Shown piece by piece: positions 1 through 9,168 of a stretch of 64,000 nucleotides of DNA. The notes under the pieces are model-generated. The model did no database searches. It was not told the origin of the DNA and saw only the letters and a program-made list of their open reading frames with translations. How positions within the stretch are numbered: position 1 is the stretch's first letter; each line of letters starts with the position of its first letter. The stretch lies in contig OZ023267.1 of assembly GCA_964006375.1 (NCBI GenBank), positions 19,034,539 to 19,098,538 on the forward strand. Direction: 5' to 3'. The translations under genes were made by a program, and so were the position numbers. Source of the DNA: Tillus elongatus (taxonomy: Eukaryota; Arthropoda; Insecta; Coleoptera; Cleridae).

Positions 1-1
1 T

Positions 2-290
2 CAAATTTGCATAACTCAACTTTCTATAAACTTAGAAAAGTGAGTTTTGGTACGTGCTAAGGCCTTTCCCAAGGCAACATATCCACCAAATTTCATTAAA
101 ATAGCTGTGTAATTTTCACAATAAAAAAATTTTTTTCGAAAAAAAAATCCAAATTTGAATAACTCAATTTTATATAAACCTAGAAAGTTGAATTTGAGTA
201 CATAGTAACCTCTTTGCCAAGGCAACATATTCTCTGAACTTCATTAAAATAACTTTGTAATTTTCGGAGAAAAAATTTTTTTTCGAAACC
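2..290. repeat. 148-bp direct tandem dimer, AT-rich dispersed repeat
   Basis: Two head-to-tail copies of an AT-rich unit start near 2 and 150. Both begin with a CAAATTTG(C/A)ATAACTCAA motif and run through a shared GGCAACATAT box and an ATTAAAATA box into a poly-T/CGAAA stretch. The tail after 290 (GAGCGCGAATTGGGGCCC, near 312) has relatives near 15750, 20430 and 55040, so this belongs to a dispersed non-coding family in the window. Short ORFs here are poly-F/K and not credible. No coding function is visible. Confidence 0.7.
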
Positions 291-361
291 CTTTCGGAAA
301 ATTTCTTCAAATGAGCGCGAATTGGGGCCCTTGGAACCCATATCCAGACTCGGTTAAAAAG

Positions 362-362
<1 letters not shown>

Positions 363-412
<50 letters not shown>
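363..412. repeat. (TA)n microsatellite
   Basis: Uninterrupted TA dinucleotide tract of about 50 bp. It follows the family described at 2-290 and precedes a repeat shared with 46530-46870, which is also preceded by a (TA)n tract. Confidence 0.95.
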
Positions 413-415
<3 letters not shown>

Positions 416-419
416 TTGG

Positions 420-960
420 CAATTACTCTCATTTTGTTAATGGCTTCGATAAATTCGTTCATTTTATCTTAACGCCCAATTTTTCTTTAAAAAAAATTAA
501 AAAATATATTTTAAAACGCAATATCTTTCAAATTGTTTAAGTGATTGAAACGAAAATTTACAAATTAAAAGAACAGATAGACGTGGTTGTGTCCCAATTT
601 TCAATTCTTTTGATAAAAGAAAAATACAGTTATTCGAAATTAATATTAAAATAATCCTCGACATCACCTCAAATTCTGACAGTACCTGCACTGCTACACT
701 ATTTAAATAAATCGTAGATGAAAATTTAAACAATGGAAGTTACAACCATTGCAAGATCTCTAATGTAGTTGGTTCTTACCGGGGTTGCCAGATCTTCAGA
801 AATTTCAGGTAGTTCAACCTTTTATGTATAAACAGCTCGAACGTTCACAATTTCTGATAATACACAAAACATTTTACAAAATTAAATTTTATCAGTTAGT
901 TAAAAAATACCGTAATCCATAGCTGTATTTAATACCTGGAAATTTCGAATTACCCATTTC
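420..960 (+). repeat. Dispersed repeat shared with 46530-46870
   Basis: Matches the block at 46530-46870 in the same orientation and order: TCATTTTGTTAATG, then CTTAACGCCCAATTT, then CAATGGA, then CAGATCTTCAGAAATTTC, then CAGTTAGTTAAAA, then AATTTCGAATTAC. Both copies lie just downstream of a (TA)n tract. At 46.7 kb the CAGATCTTCAGAAATTTC segment is duplicated into a perfect palindrome; here it is single. No credible ORF. Nature unknown; possibly part of a non-autonomous DNA element. Confidence 0.6.
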
Positions 961-1013
961 TCATGAGTTTAAACTTAAGTTTAAAGATAGTATAGTCGCA
1001 GCATGGTAATATT

Positions 1014-1244
1014 ATGCTAATTCTGCGGTACAGCAGGTTTGAAGTCTCATCACATCTCACCCCCTCCCTTTGTCAGGAGTGCGATACCCGGCGTACAGTA
1101 AACCATATTATTGCCGAATGCCCCAAATTTAGTGAACAAAGAAAGAAACACAAAGTAAACCCGATAATAAAAAAGGCCCCGGGTAATGGTCTTAGTGAAG
1201 TGTATAGGACTACTTCCTTTCTAAAATACAAACTTGAATCTTAG
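1014..1244 (+). pseudogene. Non-LTR retrotransposon ORF2 C-terminus (zinc-knuckle tail)
   Basis: The 76-residue frame contains a Cys-x2-Cys...His...Cys knuckle (CQECDTRRTVNHIIAECPKF). This is the arrangement found at the end of ORF2 in I/jockey-type LINEs, after the reverse transcriptase and RNase H region. Only this tail remains: no reverse transcriptase or RNase H motif is seen upstream, so this is a 5'-truncated insertion. The frame ends at a stop near 1244 and is followed by an AT-rich 3' UTR-like stretch. The family assignment within LINEs is uncertain; that it is a LINE tail is reasonably supported by the knuckle spacing. Confidence 0.65.
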
Positions 1245-1501
1245 TTTTTGTAGAAAATTTGTATGTACGCTAATAACCTTAGTCGTTGAAGCAATATACA
1301 AAAAATATCTCAAAACCTCTTAACAAATTATTAAACTGTTCTTTTTATTATATTTTATAAATGTATTTTACTAATTTTTGTAAGCATACAGTAAGAAGTA
1401 ATTTTTTATGATCAGAATACTACTGTGACATGATGACGAAATCAAGTTTAAGACTGTTAACGCGCTCTAAATAACTTATCTACTTTTCAATTTTTGCCAC
1501 A

Positions 1502-2086
1502 ATGTCAATTAAGACCCCCCTCCCCAATTATACTTATCCTGTGCTTATATATGTAATATGTCGAAATTCTTTCAAAAACATTATTTTTTCGGATGAATCG
1601 ACATTTACAACCAATGGGAAAGTTTCTTCGCAGAATTGTAGATTTTGGTCGAGAGAAAATCCTAATTTCAGAATTGTGACGAGAAGTCAGTATTATCAGA
1701 AGGTCAATGTGTGGTGTGGTATTATGTATGGAAAAATCATCGGTACGTATTTTTTTAAGGAAAATGTGAATCAACATACGTATTTGTAGATGCTTCAATT
1801 TCATTTTCATTTTTTGTTGCCTACAGTAAAAGATGAACGTAACTTTCAAAGTATATATTTTCAACAAGATGGATGCCCTGCTCACACAACACGGTTGGTA
1901 AGAAATTATCTGCAAGAACATTTTGAAAACAGATGGATAGCTCGTTACGGACCAGTCAATTGGCCGGCTTGTTCCACTGATCTAAGCCCAATGTATTTCG
2001 TTTTATGGGGATATGTTAAACAGCATGTTTATAATAATAATTTGGATTTTGACCATTTTGCAAAGTCTCCGATGCCTTTCTCATAA
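1502..2086 (+). pseudogene. mariner/Tc3-type transposase, catalytic half
   Basis: Two ORFs in one frame (1502-1789 and 1790-2086) are separated by a single TAG and together give the catalytic half of an IS630/mariner-superfamily transposase. The first catalytic Asp is in FSDESTF (near 1588), followed by the NCRFW...NP and QKVNVW boxes. The second Asp is in YFQQDGCPAH (near 1857) and the third in TDLSPMYFVLWGY (near 1977), the usual SPDLTPLDFFLWG box. The N-terminal helix-turn-helix part is missing. A cut-and-paste DNA transposase is the known role; this copy is dead through truncation and an internal stop. It is the same superfamily as 27211-27739, 44911-46023, 50640-51055 and 53380-53845. 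Confidence 0.85.
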
Positions 2087-2196
2087 CGAATTTTTTTAAT
2101 AAAAATTTGCTAAAAGAACTCAACCATAATATTGCACATCAGAAAATTAACACTACATTTTCACTAAGTGAAGATTGGAAACTTTGATGAAACTGA

Positions 2197-2300
2197 TAAG
2201 TACACTTGGAGAACCCAAATCACCACAACACATTTTTTAAGGTCCTGGCGATCATTTCACTATTAAAGTTAGCGTCGTCAGGGGTTAAAAAATTCTACTA
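2197..2300 (-). mobile_element. Penelope-like element terminal (pLTR) fragment with decayed hammerhead motif
   Basis: On the minus strand this carries the terminal sequence also seen at 13000-13090, 35770-35860, 40742-40850 and 43519-43612: a TGTGTTGTGGTGATTTGGG box preceded by the hammerhead-like core. Here the core (2247-2282) reads CTGACGA, then GCTAAC, then GTGAAA, then GATCGCC. The loop-side pairing and the GTC cleavage triplet have been lost (GCC instead). A solo terminal fragment; no PLE coding sequence adjoins it. Confidence 0.7.
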
Positions 2301-3636
2301 CATTTTCCACACAAACTACAACCAAAAGGGTGTTAAAATTCAGTAAATTACCCTAGACATGCAACAGAATCGTCATGACATTATTATTGGCTTCTTAATC
2401 ACCATTTCAATAAACAGACTCGATAAAACCTAAATTGTTTTAAATCTTCGTGACCATTAAGTGTACTGATTCCACATGAAAATCGAGCGAATCGCTAGAA
2501 AAATTGGGATGGTTTCCGCAGGGCATTTCCTGAAATATGTTCTAGAACGCAGGCTCATTTCCTCGTTCACGTATTCAACAGACAATCTCAACTTATAATT
2601 AGTTTTTGATATAAAAGATCGAATAGACGAAATCTGGAGTAGACGAAGCTTCAGGCAGATCTTTTCGTATTATGAGCGGATAATAATAAAAAACATGCGA
2701 CAAGTTCAAAATCAGACATGCTCATTAGCAATTTTAGAGGTTTTTAATTAAGCGCTGGAAATTCTTCTCGACTGTCAAGACATCAACTCATTAGCACAAT
2801 AATAAGGACAAGATCCAATTAATTCGAGGGTTTTTAAGTACCGTAAAAACCGATATAATAAGTTAATTAACTCGTCTGAACAAACAAATTTCGAATAGCT
2901 TTTGTGTTTTCGTAAATATGATTAATTACAAATTCCAAGAAAAATAAATATTTTTTTTACGTTTAATAGGCAGACATTTTCAAGGTTTTCAGTTGATATT
3001 TAATTTCAGTACTTTTTTAACTGGTAAATAAAATTACACCTACAAGACTATAGGTACACAAAATTATTTAGCAAAAATTAAAATTAAAAAAAAATACAAG
3101 CGTTTTATTATTAATTAGTTATTATTAAGCACTAACTATCATGTCGCACCAAACATTAAATCGGAATCTTGTCTGGAACTTTTCTTGCTCAGTCAAATGC
3201 GGATTTTCAGTCTCCAAATAATGGTAATTTTGTTTATTGTAAACTCCACAACTTGTTAAATCATCACAGTTAACCTTTATTTCTCAACGGATCTGACATG
3301 AGACACACTGTATATATAGAGGCTGGGTAAAGATTATTGCACCAATTGTAAGGAATGTATTTTCTAGCCCTAATCACAGCGCTATATTATTATGAAAATT
3401 CTCTGTAGGTATGGAATAGACACGGCAATATGTGAACAAGTTTCACGTTAAGTTTCACATATGTGGTCCCACTAGATTTAAAGTGTTAAGCGATGAGCGT
3501 TAAAAAATTGTTTACTTAAAGATAGACGTGTGGGGCTTCGCACACAAATTTACAGTGCACGTTATATACCTTCATAAAAGGTGAGTCCTCTCACAGAATG
3601 CATATTCGTTGTTATTGTACAGCTATTCTTTGCTTA
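2301..3636. other. AT-rich stretch without recognisable gene
   Basis: No ORF with recognisable motifs and no clear terminal repeats on either strand. At its right end (3638-3660) lies a TTATAAATTGAAAAGTAATT segment that matches one part of the 104-bp tandem unit at 4515-4785. Confidence 0.5.
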
Positions 3637-3662
3637 ATTATAAATTGAAAAGTAATTTCAAG

Positions 3663-4490
3663 AAGTATATGTTTCAGGCCGAGATGTACGCCATCCTGCA
3701 CTGTGTGCGGGAGAACAAAAGGAGGGGCTACACCAACAAGCGGATCCTCATAGCCACAGACAGCCAGGCAGCCCTTAAGGCACTAAGTAGCCCACGGGTA
3801 AATTCCTGGCTGGTGAGTGAGTGCCGAGACGAGACGAGCGACCTGGCTGGGCAGAATGAGGTGACCCTCATCTGGGTGCCGGGTCACTCGGGGGTCAAAG
3901 GCAATGAAGAAGCTGACAGTCTCGCGAAGAGAGGGTCAGCAGAACCATTTATGGGACCAGAACCGGCTCTGGGCGTGTCAAAGAGCACTGCCAGGGGAGC
4001 CATTAAGTCCTGGGTCAGAAACAAACACAAGGTGTACTGGGCGGACTGTCCAGGGCTCAGACATGGGAAGTCAATAATTGACGGACCCAGTTCAAAGAGA
4101 GCTGTGGAGCTGCTAAACCTTAGCAGAGGACAGCTCAGAAACACAACAGGTCTCTTGACGGGACACATGGCCGTCAAGAAACACCTGCATAAAATGGGGC
4201 GGTTCGAAGGGGACCTCGCATGCAGACTCTGCGGCGAGGGGGAGGAATCAGCCCAGCACATCTTGTGTGAGTGTATAGCTCTGGACCGGAAAAGACAACT
4301 GATCTACGGTAACTCTAGACCGGAGACAGAGCAATATAAAACTTCACCCTACCAATCGCTGTGCAGACTAGTTCAAGGCACAGTGATTTTGGAATGGGTG
4401 GAGTAAGACTAAGGGTATGCACAATCAACCAAGAGTTGCGGTGCTATCGGGGCGGCAAGGCCGCGGACGAGCCCTGAGGGAAAAAAAGGG
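3663..4490 (+). pseudogene. 5'-truncated LINE: RNase H domain and zinc-knuckle ORF2 tail
   Basis: The open frame from about 3669 to 4406 encodes an RNase H domain. The acidic residues sit in QAEMYAI (Glu) and ATDSQAALKAL (Asp), and the C-terminal WVPGHSGVKGNEEADSLAK box carries the His and last Asp. It is followed by a TGLLTGHMAVKKHLHKMG segment and a CRLCGEGEESAQHILCEC knuckle. This order is typical of ORF2 in LINEs of the R1/I/jockey type that keep an RNase H. The reverse transcriptase and endonuclease are absent. The reading frame is uninterrupted and GC-richer than its surroundings, which suggests a fairly recent insertion. A short 3' UTR ends in an A-rich run near 4482-4490. The 60 codons upstream of 3669 come from flanking DNA. 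Confidence 0.85.
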
Positions 4491-4514
4491 TGGTTTTAGA
4501 TAATCATTTAATAA

Positions 4515-4785
4515 ATAGCCTTTATAAAACAATTTGAGAAATAGCTCAGTTTACATTACGTTTATTATTTATACGAGGCTAAGTTATAAATTGAGAAGTA
4601 ATTATCATATTCAAATAAAGGGGCTTTATGAAGTAATTTGAGAAATAGCTAAGTTTAGATTACGTTTATTATTTATACGAGGCTAAGTTATAAATTGAGA
4701 AGTAATTATCATATTCAAATAAAGGGACTTTATGAAATAATTTGATAATTAGCTAAGTTTGTTATTTATACGAGGTTAGGCCAAT
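4515..4785. repeat. 104-bp tandem repeat (about 2.5 copies)
   Basis: Units starting at AATTTGAGAAATAGCT recur at 4531, 4635 and 4739, a regular 104-bp period. Each contains GTTTATTATTTATACGAGG and TATAAATTGAGAAGTAATTA. The last unit is partial. A degenerate piece of the same unit lies at 3638-3660 on the other side of the LINE at 3663-4490, so the LINE sits inside or beside this array. Confidence 0.85.
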
Positions 4786-4948
4786 ATTAATAAATTAATA
4801 AATAGTTGAGTAAAGTGTAGTAAGTAAAGTGATGATAGTTTGAAAGGTGTGCGGGACACTTTCGCTGTTTGTTCACCCAGTAGGGTATCATGCTGGTGGG
4901 CGTGGGCTTGGACCAGGTTACGTAACAGCACCACGGTTGTTGCATTGA

Positions 4949-5250
4949 TAGCCGAAATGGTAGCTAGACCGAGGTCGTTGGCTCATTGCACAGTCAGGAC
5001 CAGTCTAGGCGTTGTATTTGCCGAAATGGTAGCTAGGCCGAGGTCGTTGCCTCATTGCACAGCCAGGACCAGTGTAGGCGTGGATATTGGAGAGGAATAT
5101 AGCGTAGCTTCAACGTTGTGTCCATTCCAGTTCTCAGTATTCACAGAGGCAACACAGTGGTTGCGTTTGAGAGCCGATCTGGTGGCTAGACCGAGGCATC
5201 GTTGTCTCATTGCACAGTCAGGACCAATGAAGGAGTGGATATTGGGGAGG
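4949..5250. repeat. GC-richer 69-bp minisatellite
   Basis: GCCGAAATGGTAGCTAG(A/G)CCG recurs at 4951 and 5020 (69-bp spacing), followed in each case by AGGTCGTTG, CTCATTGCACAG and AGGACCAGT. A diverged third unit starts at 5173. The 163-codon ORF over this region (4840-5331) is made of these repeats and shows no domain I recognise. It is distinctly GC-richer than the flanks. It could be a 5' UTR or promoter repeat of a retroelement, or a host minisatellite; the sequence does not decide. Confidence 0.7.
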
Positions 5251-5629
5251 GACACACTGTTTGGCCGGGCCCTTTGTGTCCATTACACCTCTCAGTATTT
5301 GACTCTGGCTGTAGGCGAGCACTCCAGGTGAGGCAATTGCTGCCTCATTGCACTCCTGGAAGCCGGCGCGGTGCCGGGTACAGTACCCAACTAAACACAC
5401 AGGTTAAAATATTGTCTGAGAAATTATTATATGAGTAACTATCGTGTGAGTAACTACTTGAGTAATTTTTGTTTGAGTAATTATTGTTTAAGAAGCTATG
5501 ATTTAAGCACTTAGAGACATTGTTGAGAAGCAGTTCTGAGGCACTGATGTGCGCTGTTGAGAGAGTATAATGTGGCGTATAATCTGACGAGCTTCTCAGT
5601 GTGGTTCGAGAAAGAATACTCGCCGAACG

Positions 5630-5968
5630 GGTATGTGCTACTGACCGCTTAAAGTGGAAAACATCGGAAAACTTCATTCCCCCACACTTCGAATTTCAAG
5701 AAGGTGCTAACGATGCCGAAACATGGCGTGAGTGGAAAGTTCAAAACTACATAAAAATGTATTGGCATAATGAACTTTTCAAAATATTTGCGACTGTATT
5801 AATGTAAGATTGTTAGAAAAAAAGCGGAAAACCAATGAATTTAACATTACCTAAAATTAAAAAGTTTTTTGCCATTTCCTTACTCATGTCGTGCTTGAAA
5901 TACCCCCAAGTCAAAATGTACTAGGCAAAAACAACCAAAGTTAATGTAAGCGCTACTGCAACGACTAT

Positions 5969-6033
<65 letters not shown>

Positions 6034-7240
6034 ATCTGGGCTATTTTAAAAGTTGTTATCGATAGTAACGTAATACTGCAAGAAAAATCATCTGGCCGTT
6101 TGTAAAAGATTCGCCCTCTAATTAATCGAATCCGAAAGGGATGTTTGATGTTACCAAGGTTTCCAGAGGTGGCTATCGACGAACAAATGATTCCCTTCAC
6201 CGGCGTTTGCAGATTGTAACATTTTGTCAAAAGGTAAGCCAAACCCAGAGGAACTAAAAAATTTTGTCTGTGCTGTCCCTGACGGGCTAGTACTGTAATT
6301 TGAAATTTACCAAGGAGAAGACACCTTTTTAACTGGAAAATCAAAAAAAGTAGGGATTCGCCCTTCAGCCGTCATCAGATTATCTAAAACCTTCAAAGAA
6401 GGTAAACATATTTTCTTTGATAGATATGTCACTACAATACCCATCTTGGTACACATGTTTGAGAAAACGATGACGATCACTGGTACGATAATGAAGTCAA
6501 GAATTCCTAGTGCAGTTAACACCTGAAAAAACAATGGCAAGACTTGGGAGAGGTTCCTCTGAAATGTCAGTAGAGCAGATGGTAAAATTTCGGTGGTTTG
6601 ATTTGAAAAATATTCTGCTCGCTTCTACAGGCTTACAAGTAGAACCTCAAGACCAGTATAAGCGCTGGTCTAAAAAAGACTCAAAGTATATAGTAATTCC
6701 AAGACCAAATATTGTGAACAAATACAACCCCTGCATAGGAGGAATTGATTTAATTGACAGAATGATTAGTTACTATCGCATCAGTACAACAAGAACTAAA
6801 AAATGGACCGTTAGATCTATTCTCCATTTAATTTGGGAGTGGCTAACTCGTGGATTTTATACACATGCGATCGAAAAAAAAGGGGGACAAATCTGCAGAC
6901 ATTTTGAACTTCCTAGATTTTAACATTTCTTGCGCCAATTATTTATTTGAAGAAGCTAACATTCAAACTGCTGGTGAAAATAAATTACCCTTAATGGTGA
7001 CTAGAAGCAATCTCTCCCCGTCTGGGTTAAAAACCTCTACGCGTGGAAAAAAGGGAAGACACGCCATCTGCTAATTGTGTCAAGTGATCTCAAGAATTCT
7101 GACAGATGTTTCCAGGTTGGAAATTAAAGACTAAATTTTATTGCGAAAAATGCAAATTATTTTTGTGTCTAACGGGCAGTAATAATTGCTTCAGACGTTT
7201 TCATTTACGTAATAATTAGTAGTCATCTCATCGTGATGTC
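5630..7240 (+). pseudogene. piggyBac transposase relic
   Basis: Fragments in shifting frames reconstruct the order of a piggyBac transposase. The N-terminal region (WKTSENFIPP...) is at 5640-5805. The first catalytic Asp box, VAIDEQMIPFTG, is near 6170-6205. A DRYVTTIPIL box near 6418-6445 carries the second Asp, followed by TGTIMKSRIP near 6482. The third Asp lies in CIGGIDLIDRMISYYR (6732-6782). A C-terminal Cys-rich zinc region is near 7065-7210, with YCEKCK...C. The family excises at TTAA sites. This copy is dead: stops, several frameshifts and a (TA)n tract at 5971-6031 interrupt the coding region. Terminal repeats were not identified. Confidence 0.85.
5971..6031. repeat. (TA)n microsatellite inside the piggyBac relic
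   Basis: Uninterrupted AT tract about 60 bp long, between the N-terminal and catalytic parts of the piggyBac relic. ORFs made of alternating Ile-Tyr on the opposite strand are artefacts of it. Confidence 0.95.
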
Positions 7241-8334
7241 CAATTTATTAAACTTTTTTTGTACTTTGGGGTAAATAAAAATTTCGAAAAAAATTCAGTG
7301 ACGTTTTTGTACCAAAAGAAAGAAAACCGCCAAATATGAACTTTATATTACTTTAAATATAATCTCGCGACTCAGGAGGTTATTTTAAAATAACTAACGA
7401 AAATTTAAAAAAAATTAACTTTGTAGAGGGAACATTTTCTGGACAAAGGCCTTTAAATGACTGCAACTTATTTAAAATTTAATTCAAAAGTAACATTTGT
7501 GTGTTAGTTATTGTAAACAATTTCTAAAAATACTCTTTATAATTTCCAGGCTCTACTAGTGACAACTCCCGGGTAATAAAGAAAAATCCGAGTTGGTAGG
7601 TATAGCCTCACGATATTTTCCATACGCTGTTGAAATCACCTATATTCGGAGGTAATTTCCAGGTATTTGTATCTGTCCTAACCGCAGTTTGTAAAAGTCA
7701 CGATACAGTTTTGGCGCTCGCGATTGAATTCGTCCCATTTAAGCCTTCCTGAAAAGTCACGTCGGTATCAAAATGGCTTTGAAACAAAATCTATCCTTTT
7801 AAAATGATTTCGTTTCGATTCCATAAGCTTGCATTTCGCTACACATATGTGTAGACGTGACTAGAGGGGGAAAAGAGCTAGTGGTTTTTGCTAGAAGCTT
7901 CTTTGTAGCATAATCCTCCTTTTATGCCCCATAATGCAAGTCTCGTACATATTTAATGGGGCAGCGATTGATGATCCTCTCACAAAAACCACAACGACAC
8001 GTTGAGTTTTGTAAACGTGATTGGCAGAGGTCAAAGCCTCCAGTGTTGTCAAATGTATGTATATCGAAATCAAAATATCAAAGACACGAGGTAGTTTTTT
8101 TATCGATCTTCACTACTTGTTATATGCGTCATCAATATTTGGAAACTATTTCAGCGTGTATTGCATTCTAAAGACGGCGACTTCTTGTCTGACCTGACCT
8201 GACCTGACCCTCCGTCTCTCGCAGCTATTTTCATCTCATTGTAGTTTCGGCACTTTACCAATAGTGCCAGGCTTGTATCCTTTAAATAGTTATTAGAGAG
8301 TGATTATGCCTCATAATATGTCCAATTAATTAGG
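7241..8334. other. No recognisable gene; short (CTGAC)n run
   Basis: AT-rich sequence without a credible ORF. A CTGAC pentamer repeats about four times near 8189-8210. ORFs of 60-71 codons at 7891-8171 have no motif I recognise. Confidence 0.5.
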
Positions 8335-8693
8335 TCTTCCTCCTCTCAATTTCCTCCAGAAAGCATATTTCCTCTGTCACCTCTTCTAGAGCACACTTTT
8401 ATTCGTCTTTCTATTAGTGCACCTTGCCTTCTCGTTGTCCAGCTTACCCAAAATCCGACTTCCAATCGCTTGCATTACACGGCTCCATACATATGACTTG
8501 ATAAACATCTCCCTCAGGTTCAAGTTTTTTTTTTTGAATGCTTACTTCTCCATCGCGATCCTCCTTCTCAGTTCTTTGATACATTTACCACCATTCGTAA
8601 TAATACACCCAAGGTACGTAAGTATTTTCACTTGCTCAAGTTGCTGGTCGTTTAGTTTTATATCGATTTGTGGCAGCCATATCCTTACTTTTA
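8335..8693 (-). pseudogene. RTE-type LINE fragment (ORF2 C-terminal region)
   Basis: Read on the minus strand, the sequence gives LEQVKILTYLGCIITNGGKC and then KELRRRIAMEK, a stop and AF. This is the YLGxxIT-DGxC...EIRRRIAxAKxAF segment that follows the reverse transcriptase in RTE-type endonuclease-RT LINEs. Further on, KSYVWS and a VL...RKYAFWRKLRGGRPN segment match the later part of the same region. Stops and at least one frameshift break it. No endonuclease or YADD box is included. A second copy of the same region lies at 43625-44340 and a more C-terminal one at 34230-34565. Confidence 0.75.
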
Positions 8694-8721
8694 TCTATTA
8701 CCTTTGCTAGTGATGAAAGTT

Positions 8722-8818
8722 GTAATATTACCAACGTAATATTAACGGTAATTTAAGTAATATTACGCAAAGTTACCTCGTACAGTTTATAGTAATATTA
8801 CCACGGTAATATTAGCGG
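8722..8818. repeat. Cluster of short GTAATATTAC-type palindromes
   Basis: The palindromic core AATATT, mostly as (G)GTAATATTAC(C), occurs five times in under 100 bp (8722, 8735, 8756, 8792, 8805). It occurs once more at 10996, just beyond the LINE at 9169-10915, followed by GTAAGTTACCGGTATTAT. The LINE may therefore have inserted into a small element with palindromic ends. A 50-codon acidic frame (8836-8989) between cluster and LINE has no recognisable domain. Confidence 0.5.
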
Positions 8819-9168
8819 TAAGATCGCCGATATTTCATTAAGTGGAAAGAGGGGGAGGTAGGCAATATAGACGGGGCAGATGAAGACAGTACCTTGGTCT
8901 TGGATAATGACGGTTTCACAAAAGAGGACAAGGACGTGGATGAGGATGAGGTGCCTTGGTCTGTATTAATTTCAACTCCAACAATATAATAGTATTTCAC
9001 ATATTTTTATTAGGTAATCATATCTCTTTTTTTATCCTTTTTTGTTTGTTATGAGTATTATATTTTATTTTTACATTTTTTACACTTCAACTATGTTTGT
9101 GCTGTGATGCTATAAATACGTTTTTTAAGTTAAAAAGACTATATTATTATCACTATAGCAACAGACAG

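Noticed and set aside
3884..4261. 125-codon minus-strand ORF
   Set aside because: Shadow of the RNase H frame on the plus strand.
4515..4785. LTR pair of a retrovirus-like element
   Set aside because: The units are 104 bp and directly adjacent, without TG...CA ends or a primer-binding site; it is a tandem repeat.
5880..6344. 154-codon minus-strand ORF with an Ile-Tyr run
   Set aside because: Antisense shadow of the piggyBac relic running through a (TA)n tract; the plus strand carries the recognisable transposase boxes.
7891..8171. Small ORFs on both strands as candidate host genes
   Set aside because: 60-71 codons, no motif, no splice or promoter context; expected by chance.
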